The position numbers and the translations under genes were made by a program. Below are positions 1-5,285 of a stretch of DNA of 5,285 nucleotides, piece after piece. Below the pieces are notes generated by a model that was not told the origin of the DNA, searched no databases, and saw only the letters and a list, made by a program, of their open reading frames with translations. The stretch's first letter is position 1. Each line of letters starts with the position of its first letter. Origin of the DNA: an uncultured Christensenellaceae bacterium (GTDB lineage Bacteria; Bacillota; Clostridia; Christensenellales; UBA3700); assembly GCA_910588545.1 (NCBI GenBank), contig CAJUOU010000017.1:1-5285 (forward strand), given 5' to 3'.

Positions 1-2
1 TA

Positions 3-119
3 AGCGAGGAAAAGAAGCTGGCAAGTATGGTAATAAACAAAGGCAATGTGACAAGCGCGGATGCGGAAATAGTAAGAAATGTTGTGGATAAATTATTTGC
101 AATGGACTTATTCTTTTAA
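3..119 (+). CDS. 3' end of an unidentified protein gene (partial, runs off the left edge)
   Basis: An open frame enters from the left edge and ends at TAA (117-119), giving 38 residues that begin SEEKKLASMVINKG and end VVDKLFAMDLFF. The other two forward frames hit stops at once or by about position 92. The composition (charged, helical, ending in a hydrophobic run) fits the C-terminus of a real protein. The stop sits 20 bp before a strong terminator, which also fits the end of a transcription unit. I do not recognise the family and assign no function. A Met codon at 27 could start a 30-residue peptide, but there is no ribosome binding site before it, so a truncated longer gene is more likely. 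Confidence 0.5.
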   Translation, partial: SEEKKLASMVINKGNVTSADAEIVRNVVDKLFAMDLFF

Positions 120-139
120 TAAAAATATGAATAATACGA

Positions 140-173
140 AACACAAAAAGTCGGGCAACCGACTTTTTGTGTT
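140..173 (+). terminator. Intrinsic terminator with GCAA tetraloop
   Basis: A perfect 15-bp stem (140-154 with 159-173) closes on the GNRA loop GCAA (155-158). The core GTCGG/CCGAC is followed on the 3' side by TTTTTGTGTT, so the U-tract forms the lower stem by pairing with the upstream A-tract. This symmetrical form could stop transcription from either direction. It lies 20 bp after the stop of the left-edge gene and separates that unit from the hydrolase. Confidence 0.9.
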
Positions 174-273
174 ATAATCATAATAACATTTTTTAAATTT
201 TAAAGGTAAATGAATCGTTAAATGATTAATGCTATTTATATAATTAACTAATATTAAAAAAAATATTGCAGTT

Positions 274-302
274 TTGTCAAAAAAGTGGTAAACTATTAAT
301 AG
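274..302 (+). promoter_or_regulatory. Weak candidate sigma-A promoter for the hydrolase
   Basis: TTGTCA (274-279, 5 of 6 to TTGACA) is followed after 17 bp by TAATAG (297-302), a poor -10. TATTAA (294-299) is a better -10 but only 14 bp away. The 174-335 gap is otherwise very AT-rich and holds no gene. A promoter is expected here because the preceding unit ends at the terminator, but the exact elements are uncertain. Confidence 0.25.
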
Positions 303-304
303 TT
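291..304. repeat. 14-bp perfect palindrome in the presumed promoter region
   Basis: AACTATTAATAGTT equals its own reverse complement. It covers the candidate -10 region upstream of the hydrolase, where an operator would act. In such AT-rich DNA a palindrome of this size can arise by chance, so the regulatory reading is only a suggestion. Confidence 0.3.
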
Positions 305-326
305 ATATTAAACATATAATTATTTT

Positions 327-331
327 GGAGG
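327..331 (+). promoter_or_regulatory. Ribosome binding site of the hydrolase
   Basis: GGAGG lies 4 nt before the ATG at 336, inside the run TTGGAGGGTGG. The spacing is short but usable. It supports the 336 start over the next Met codon (residue 15). Confidence 0.75.
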
Positions 332-335
332 GTGG

Positions 336-1265
336 ATGAAAAAGTTTGATTATTATTATGCATGTGCCGTAGGCAAAATGCTGACTGCTTCCGAGTTCTT
401 GTTAAAAGCAGTTACGCCTGTTAATGCCAAAGGTTTATCTAAGGAATATGGCGTAGCATACGGTAATAATAAAAGTCAAAAAATTGATATTTTTTATCCA
501 CGTGTAACGGATACCTCAAAACGCCCTATAATGTTTTATATTCATGGCGGAGGGTTTATATCGGGTACAACTGCACTTCGCAGGACATATTGCAGTACAA
601 TGGCAAAGCAAGGTTTTTTCGTAGTAAATGTAGGATATCAGCTTGCGCCAAAAAGTCATTTTCCAAATCAATTACAAGATATTTTCAAAGCGATAGATTT
701 TGTGCTTGATAGAGCGGAACAATACAATTTGGATACGGATAAAATAGTGATAGCAGGGGAATCTGCGGGAGCATATTTTGCAAGTTTTATTGCAACAATC
801 ACATGTGATAAAAGCTTGTACAGTCAAAATAGTATCGATTTTCAGCATATTAATGATTTTAAAGTTGGGTGTACCGTACTTATTAACGGTGCTTATAGCA
901 TAAATGAAATACTAAAAGCAAAAGCACCTTTTTGCAAGACTTATGTAAAAGCATTTTTTGACCTTACAAACAAAGACCTTAAGGACAAACAAGTGATTTG
1001 CAAACAAGATTTTAGCCCGCTAGGATTTATTAAAAATGATTATCCGCCCACAGTAGTGATAAGGGGTAAGTATGATGCTTTTGACTTGGGTACCAAAACT
1101 CTTTTAAATGTTTTGGATAGTGCGGGTGCAAACTATTCATTATACAGAACAAAAGGTATTGCAGGATTGCACGCGGTTTGCATTATTCCAATATCAAAGG
1201 ACGCCGTAAGGTCACAAAAGTTTACTGTAGGAAAAATTAAGGAATATTTGAACATTGGCGATTAA
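336..1265 (+). CDS. Alpha/beta hydrolase, HSL / acetyl-esterase type
   Basis: A 309-residue serine hydrolase, probably a cytoplasmic carboxylesterase acting on short acyl esters; the substrate cannot be read from sequence. Seen in order: the oxyanion-hole motif HGGGF (70-74), the stretch NVGYQLAPKSHFPNQLQD (98-115) matching the family's 'YRLAPE..FPA.L.D' block, the nucleophile elbow GESAG (141-145, Ser143), a likely acid Asp247 in RGKYDAFD, and a likely base His279 in AGLHAV. HGGG plus GxSxG places it in the hormone-sensitive-lipase/BD-FAE-like group (Abhydrolase_3 type). Its length is typical and all expected catalytic residues are present. The N-terminus (MKKFDYYYACAVGK) is not a convincing signal peptide. 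A good ribosome binding site precedes it, and cysK follows after 71 bp with no terminator, so co-transcription is possible. Family assignment is firm; the specific reaction is unknown. Confidence 0.9.
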   Translation: MKKFDYYYACAVGKMLTASEFLLKAVTPVNAKGLSKEYGVAYGNNKSQKIDIFYPRVTDTSKRPIMFYIHGGGFISGTTALRRTYCSTMAKQGFFVVNVGYQLAPKSHFPNQLQDIFKAIDFVLDRAEQYNLDTDKIVIAGESAGAYFASFIATITCDKSLYSQNSIDFQHINDFKVGCTVLINGAYSINEILKAKAPFCKTYVKAFFDLTNKDLKDKQVICKQDFSPLGFIKNDYPPTVVIRGKYDAFDLGTKTLLNVLDSAGANYSLYRTKGIAGLHAVCIIPISKDAVRSQKFTVGKIKEYLNIGD

Positions 1266-1270
1266 TATTT

Positions 1271-1288
1271 TTTGGAATAAATACCAAA
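1271..1288. repeat. Small inverted repeat upstream of cysK
   Basis: TTTGG (1271-1275) and CCAAA (1284-1288) flank an 8-bp A/T spacer. It could be half of a regulatory site for cysK. It is too short and AT-poor in partner evidence to be called a terminator, and no T-run follows directly. Confidence 0.25.
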
Positions 1289-1302
1289 TTAAAAACAAAT
1301 TT

Positions 1303-1320
1303 TTAAAATAGCTATTTTAA
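1303..1320. repeat. 18-bp perfect palindrome just upstream of the cysK ribosome binding site
   Basis: TTAAAATAGCTATTTTAA is a perfect dyad of 9 pairs, ending 4 bp before the AAGGAG of cysK. It contains TAAAAT (1304-1309), a possible -10 without a good -35. As DNA it could bind a dimeric repressor; as RNA it could form a weak hairpin next to the ribosome binding site. The palindrome is seen; a regulatory role is inferred. Confidence 0.4.
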
Positions 1321-1324
1321 GGAC

Positions 1325-1330
1325 AAGGAG
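1325..1330 (+). promoter_or_regulatory. Ribosome binding site of cysK
   Basis: AAGGAG ends 6 nt before the ATG at 1337, near-ideal spacing and fully complementary to the CTCCTT at the 3' end of the 16S rRNA in this same window (5153-5158). It fixes the start. Confidence 0.9.
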
Positions 1331-1336
1331 ATAGAT

Positions 1337-2227
1337 ATGAAAAGCATGATGGATACTTTGGGGAATACTCCCTTGGTTTTGGTTGACGAAATCAATGGTA
1401 ACAAGCTTTTTGCAAAGCTAGAGTATTACAACCCGACAGGGAGTATTAAGGACAGACCTGCTTACTATATGATTAAAAAGGCATTGGAGCGGGGCGATAT
1501 AAAAGAGGGCGCGACAATTATCGAGCCAACTTCGGGGAACACAGGTATCGGTCTTGCGTTTATGTGTGCACGCATGGGTATGAAAGCGATTTTGACATTG
1601 CCAGATAATATGAGTTTGGAGCGCAGACAAATTTTGCAGGCTTTAGGTGCACAATTAGTTTTAACTCCAAAAGCTTTGGGTATGCAAGGTGCTATCGATA
1701 AAGCACAGGAGTTGCATAAGTCTATTGACAATAGCTTTGTGCCAAATCAATTTGAAAATCCTGACAATGCTTTGGCTCATTACGAAACAACTGCACCGGA
1801 AATTTTTGCTCAAGTACAAGCGGATTTTATAGTTGACGGAATAGGCTCAGGCGGCACTTTGGTAGGTATAGGAAAGTATGTAAAAGACAACAAATACCCT
1901 GCGAAAATCGTGGGTATTGAGCCGTATGAAAGTCCGCTTATAACAAAAGGAGTGGCAGGAAGTCACGGTATACAAGGCATTGGGGCAAACTTTATCCCCA
2001 AACTTTTAAATTTATCTTTGATAGATAAAATGATGCTTGTAAAGTCGGAAGATGCCGTAAAAGGCGCTAAGGACTTGGCTTTAAAATATGGTATTATGGG
2101 TGGCATAAGTGCGGGGGCAAATTATGCGGCGGCAGTAAATTTGTGTAAGGAGAATACTGACAAAAACATTGTAATTATCGTGCCGGATAATGCAAATAAG
2201 TATTTGTCAACAAATATATATGGCTAA
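1337..2227 (+). CDS. cysK: Cysteine synthase (O-acetylserine sulfhydrylase family, PLP-dependent)
   Basis: A 296-residue fold-type II PLP enzyme, expected to make cysteine and acetate from O-acetylserine and sulfide in the cytoplasm. Seen in order: GNTPLV (9-14), NPTGSIKDR (32-40) with the PLP lysine K38, the substrate loop PTSGNTG (64-70), NQFENPDNALAHYETTAPEI (137-156) typical of cysteine synthases, the phosphate-binding loop GSGGT (170-174), GISAG (256-260) and PDNANKYLST (283-292). The last motif has Asn285 where many relatives have a Ser that contacts the PLP ring nitrogen. The protein ends soon after YLST, so it lacks the short C-terminal tail of many CysK proteins (usually about 305-325 residues). 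The stop overlaps mnmA by 8 bp. A cystathionine beta-synthase or another beta-replacing activity cannot be excluded, but no extra domain is present. Confidence 0.9.
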   Translation: MKSMMDTLGNTPLVLVDEINGNKLFAKLEYYNPTGSIKDRPAYYMIKKALERGDIKEGATIIEPTSGNTGIGLAFMCARMGMKAILTLPDNMSLERRQILQALGAQLVLTPKALGMQGAIDKAQELHKSIDNSFVPNQFENPDNALAHYETTAPEIFAQVQADFIVDGIGSGGTLVGIGKYVKDNKYPAKIVGIEPYESPLITKGVAGSHGIQGIGANFIPKLLNLSLIDKMMLVKSEDAVKGAKDLALKYGIMGGISAGANYAAAVNLCKENTDKNIVIIVPDNANKYLSTNIYG

Positions 2228-3305
2228 AATTGTTGTAGGTATGAGCGGTGGAGTGGATAGCTCGTTGACCGCCGCGCTTTTAAAGGAACAGGGACACGAA
2301 GTTATCGGACTTTTTATGCGTAATTGGAAAGAGACCGACGAAATGGGTTGCTGTACTGCGGACGAAGATTTTCAGGACGTAAAAGATGTTTGCAATAAAA
2401 TAGGTATTCCTTATTATTCAGTTGATTTCAGTGAGGAGTATTATGACAGAGTGTTCAAACATTTTGTAGAGGAGTATAAAAAGGGCAGAACGCCTAATCC
2501 CGATGTGCTTTGCAATAAGGAGATTAAGTTTGATACCTTTTTAAAATATGCACTAAAAACAGGAGCGGATTATGTTGCAACGGGGCATTATTGCAATGTT
2601 GAACATAAAGACGGAAAAAGCTATTTGGTGCGTGCGGAAGACGATAATAAAGACCAAACATATTTTTTAAATCAATTAACTTCCGAGCAGCTTGACAAAG
2701 TGCTTTTCCCTATCGGGGATATTGATAAGCCTACGGTTAGGGAACTTGCGAAAAAATATAATTTATCCACTGCCGAAAAAAAAGATAGTACGGGCATTTG
2801 TTTTATAGGAGAAAGAAATTTTCGTAAATTTTTGTCCGAATACATACCTATGAAACCGGGGAAAATGATGACTGTCGACGGAGAGGTTGTCGGCGAACAC
2901 CAAGGTGTTTTTTACTATACAATAGGTCAAAGGCGAGGACTTGGCATAGGCGGCAAGCAGGACGGTAACGGCTCTAGATGGTTTGTATTGGATAAGGATG
3001 TTGAAAAAAACATTTTATATGTTTCTCAAGGAGAAATGGATATTTTGTTCCATAATTGTTTGGAGACGGACGATTTTAATTTTATCCCCGAAAAACCGCT
3101 TGAGACAGAGTTTGATTGTCTAGTGCGTATTCGTCACAGACAATCACTACAAAAGGCAAAATGTATTGTCAAACCGAGTGGAGGGATAAAACTTATATTC
3201 GAACAAAAACAACGTGCAATAGCAGAGGGACAATATGCAGTAATTTATCAAGATAAATATTGCCTTGGCGGCGGAGTAATTGAAAGAAAATATAATATTG
3301 ATTAA
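2220..3305 (+). CDS. mnmA: tRNA-specific 2-thiouridylase MnmA
   Basis: A 361-residue enzyme that adenylates and then thiolates U34 of tRNA-Lys, -Glu and -Gln at carbon 2, using persulfide sulfur relayed from a cysteine desulfurase. Seen: PP-loop GMSGGVDSS (7-15), GLFMRNW (30-36), TPNPDVLCN (91-99) with first catalytic Cys98, ATGHY (120-124), KDQTYFL (144-150), DSTGICFIGER (189-199) with the persulfide-forming Cys194, GQRRGLGIGG (236-245), and a C-terminal beta-barrel region. Both catalytic cysteines are present and the length is typical. The start chosen is ATG 2220 (MAKIVVGMSGG), which puts the first strand directly before the PP-loop as in relatives. An in-frame ATG at 2190 would add ten residues (MQISICQQIY) read from the cysK coding region. 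Neither has a good ribosome binding site, so translation probably depends on ribosomes ending at cysK. Confidence 0.96.
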   Translation: MAKIVVGMSGGVDSSLTAALLKEQGHEVIGLFMRNWKETDEMGCCTADEDFQDVKDVCNKIGIPYYSVDFSEEYYDRVFKHFVEEYKKGRTPNPDVLCNKEIKFDTFLKYALKTGADYVATGHYCNVEHKDGKSYLVRAEDDNKDQTYFLNQLTSEQLDKVLFPIGDIDKPTVRELAKKYNLSTAEKKDSTGICFIGERNFRKFLSEYIPMKPGKMMTVDGEVVGEHQGVFYYTIGQRRGLGIGGKQDGNGSRWFVLDKDVEKNILYVSQGEMDILFHNCLETDDFNFIPEKPLETEFDCLVRIRHRQSLQKAKCIVKPSGGIKLIFEQKQRAIAEGQYAVIYQDKYCLGGGVIERKYNID

Positions 3306-3316
3306 AATACATAATA

Positions 3317-3346
3317 TTCACTGTTAAATTAATATTACTTTATAAT
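3317..3346 (+). promoter_or_regulatory. Possible upstream rRNA promoter (P1)
   Basis: A perfect TATAAT (3341-3346) lies 18 bp after TTCACT (3317-3322, 4 of 6 to TTGACA). Start would be near 3353. rRNA operons often have tandem promoters, and this one lies about 150 bp upstream of the stronger one. The -35 is poor and the area very AT-rich, so this stays tentative. Confidence 0.35.
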
Positions 3347-3355
3347 ATATAGAAA

Positions 3356-3424
3356 AGCTGTAAAAATAACAAAAAACGACATACAAAATAGGTAGGAAAA
3401 CCCTTAAATACAGCTATTTTTACA
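3356..3424 (+). repeat. Overlapping inverted repeats between mnmA and the rRNA promoter
   Basis: Two mutually exclusive pairings share the same arms: AGCTGTA (3356-3362) with TACAGCT (3409-3415), or TGTAAAAATA (3359-3368) with TATTTTTACA (3415-3424). A T-run (3427-3432) follows the second. This could be a weak terminator for mnmA read-through, but the stem is AT-rich and the loop is 46 nt, so it is not a convincing one. Confidence 0.3.
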
Positions 3425-3471
3425 TCTTTTTTAATGTTTAAAAAATTTTTTAAAAAAATGGCGATTTTTTG

Positions 3472-3500
3472 TTGACATATCTTTAGGGATGTGGTATTAT
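3472..3500 (+). promoter_or_regulatory. Strong rRNA promoter (P2) with extended -10 and upstream A/T tracts
   Basis: Consensus TTGACA (3472-3477), 17-bp spacer, then TATTAT (3495-3500, 5 of 6), preceded by TG at 3492-3493 (extended -10). Start is predicted near 3506-3508. Directly upstream, alternating A- and T-runs (about 3444-3470) resemble an UP element for the RNA polymerase alpha subunit. The A7-TGGCGA-T6 block at 3452-3470 is also a small inverted repeat. The strength fits an rRNA operon. Confidence 0.88.
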
Positions 3501-3547
3501 ATACAAGCTGCGATAAATGAGTAGCGACAACAGTACCTTGACAAAAG

Positions 3548-3576
3548 AATAGATAGGATAAGGCGAAATTTTTGTG
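3548..3576 (+). other. 16S processing stalk, 5' arm
   Basis: AGATAGGATAAG (3551-3562) pairs perfectly with CTTATCCTATCT (5271-5282). G3563 pairs with U5270 as a wobble, CGA with UCG (5267-5269), and AATTTTTGTG (3567-3576) with CACAAAAATT (5256-5265). One C (5266) bulges, and three outer pairs (3548-3550 with 5283-5285, one wobble) reach the window edge. That gives 29 pairs. Such a duplex around 16S is the usual RNase III substrate. Confidence 0.92.
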
Positions 3577-3592
3577 GAAGAACAAGAAAAAA

Positions 3593-3643
3593 GCCTTTAA
3601 CAAAAGTAGAATTACACAAAAAGTCAATGATTTGTTAAAGAGC
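3593..3643 (+). promoter_or_regulatory. boxA-like element in a hairpin with its complement
   Basis: GCCTTTAACAAA (3593-3604) resembles the rRNA antitermination boxA (E. coli GCTCTTTAACA), missing one T. It pairs over 12 bp with TTTGTTAAAGAGC (3631-3643), with a single bulged A at 3641 and a 26-nt loop. The 3' half, TGTTAAAGAGCA (3633-3644), is the exact reverse complement of the E. coli-type boxA. It lies about 8 nt before mature 16S. Function in NusB/S10 antitermination is inferred. Confidence 0.5.
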
Positions 3644-3651
3644 AAGAATAT

Positions 3652-5164
<1,513 letters not shown>

Positions 5165-5166
<2 letters not shown>

Positions 5167-5180
5167 TAGCGAGAGCTACT
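5165..5180 (+). other. Spacer hairpin 1, GAGA tetraloop
   Basis: AGTAGC (5165-5170) pairs with GCTACT (5175-5180), a perfect 6-bp stem closed by GAGA (5171-5174), a GNRA loop. It lies 5 nt after mature 16S. Confidence 0.7.
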
Positions 5181-5189
5181 ACTAGTCGA

Positions 5190-5217
5190 GATTAGCTTGT
5201 AGGAATACGAGATAATC
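5190..5217 (+). other. Spacer hairpin 2, GGAA tetraloop
   Basis: Eleven pairs (one G-U wobble) with a single G/A mismatch at 5195/5212. The upper stem CTTGTA/TACGAG closes on GGAA (5202-5205), the lower stem is GATTA/TAATC. It abuts hairpin 3 with no gap, so the two may stack. Confidence 0.7.
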
Positions 5218-5237
5218 ACTTGCAAGGGATTGTAAGT
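5218..5237 (+). other. Spacer hairpin 3, GGGA tetraloop
   Basis: ACTTGCAA (5218-5225) pairs with TTGTAAGT (5230-5237) over 8 bp with one G-U wobble, closed by GGGA (5226-5229), which fits GNRA. The A-rich run after it leads to the stalk arm. Confidence 0.7.
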
Positions 5238-5255
5238 ATAAAAAACAATTATTGA

Positions 5256-5285
5256 CACAAAAATTCTCGTCTTATCCTATCTGTT
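5256..5285 (+). other. 16S processing stalk, 3' arm
   Basis: This is the complement of the leader arm at 3548-3576: CACAAAAATT, a bulged C (5266), UCG, a wobble U and CTTATCCTATCT. Pairing continues to the last base of the window, so the true duplex may be longer. Cuts here would release pre-16S from the operon transcript. Confidence 0.92.

Larger units (their letters stand above)
3507..3651 (+). other. rRNA operon leader (5' external spacer)
   Basis: This transcribed stretch between promoter P2 and mature 16S contains no gene. From its 5' end it holds a small possible hairpin (3507-3511 with 3521-3525), the left arm of the 16S processing duplex (3548-3576), an A-rich link, and the boxA-like hairpin (3593-3643). 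It should be removed during 16S maturation. Confidence 0.75.

Noticed and set aside
1418..1731. Two minus-strand open frames of 70 and 88 codons
   Set aside because: They are antisense to the conserved PLP-lysine and TSGNTG region of cysK, with no ribosome binding site and no recognisable family.
2183..2192. Asn285 in place of the PLP-contacting Ser in the cysteine synthase
   Set aside because: Asn at this site also appears, as I recall, in cysteine synthases of other Gram-positives (PSNGERYLST-like), so it is probably a family variant rather than a broken active site.
2190..2219. Upstream ATG that would lengthen MnmA by ten residues
   Set aside because: The added MQISICQQIY is the out-of-frame reading of the cysK end; relatives begin a few residues before the PP-loop, which fits ATG 2220.
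3538..3566. A second TTGACA in the rRNA leader as a third promoter
   Set aside because: No -10 lies at 16-18 bp; the sequence there is AAGGCG/AGGCGA, part of the processing arm.
141..3625. 12-nt match ACACAAAAAGTC in the terminator (141-152) and rRNA leader (3614-3625)
   Set aside because: Short, A-rich and in unrelated contexts; most likely chance.
5252..5280. TTGACA followed by weak -10 candidates in the 16S-23S spacer
   Set aside because: The possible -10 sequences (TATCCT at 15 bp, TCCTAT at 17 bp) are poor, and the bases are fully explained as the 3' arm of the processing stalk.

Overview
The window reads as a chromosomal segment from a low-GC Gram-positive bacterium, most likely an anaerobic Clostridia-like member of the Bacillota. 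The evidence is AT-rich genes and spacers, purine-rich ribosome binding sites (GGAGG, AAGGAG), and a 16S rRNA whose signature blocks look Clostridia-like, such as the stretch 'CTAAGGTAAGACCAATGACTGG' region near 5083-5105. Finer placement needs a 16S database comparison. Nothing points to a phage, plasmid, insertion sequence or CRISPR array.

Layout: positions 3-119 are the unidentified 3' end of a gene entering from the left, closed by a clear intrinsic terminator (140-173). An AT-rich gap (174-335) with a weak promoter candidate and a palindrome leads into three same-strand genes. These are an alpha/beta hydrolase of the HSL/acetyl-esterase type (336-1265), a cysteine synthase-family PLP enzyme (1337-2227), and mnmA, the tRNA 2-thiouridylase (2220-3305). 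cysK and mnmA overlap by 8 bp and are probably translationally coupled. Their pairing makes sense as sulfur metabolism: cysteine is the usual sulfur source, through a cysteine desulfurase, for the MnmA reaction. No desulfurase is in view. The hydrolase may share the transcript but has no obvious functional link.

From 3306 the window changes to the start of a ribosomal RNA operon. It holds a possible upstream promoter P1 (3317-3346), a strong promoter P2 (TTGACA, 17 bp, TATTAT, with a TG extension) behind A/T tracts, a leader of about 145 nt, a full-length 16S rRNA gene (about 3652-5159), and the first part of the 16S-23S spacer. The leader and spacer carry the two arms of a long imperfect duplex (3548-3576 with 5256-5285) that loops out the whole 16S, the classical processing stalk cut by RNase III. 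The leader also holds a boxA-like element paired with its own complement. The spacer holds three successive hairpins, each capped by a GNRA tetraloop.

I see no convincing new multi-gene system. The most informative signals are RNA-level: the 16S processing stalk, the chain of GNRA hairpins, the boxA/anti-boxA hairpin, the AAGGAG that can mask the anti-Shine-Dalgarno in precursor 16S, and a compensated base-pair change in the 16S central pseudoknot (U18-A917 in E. coli numbering). DNA-level dyads upstream of the hydrolase and cysK are possible operators.
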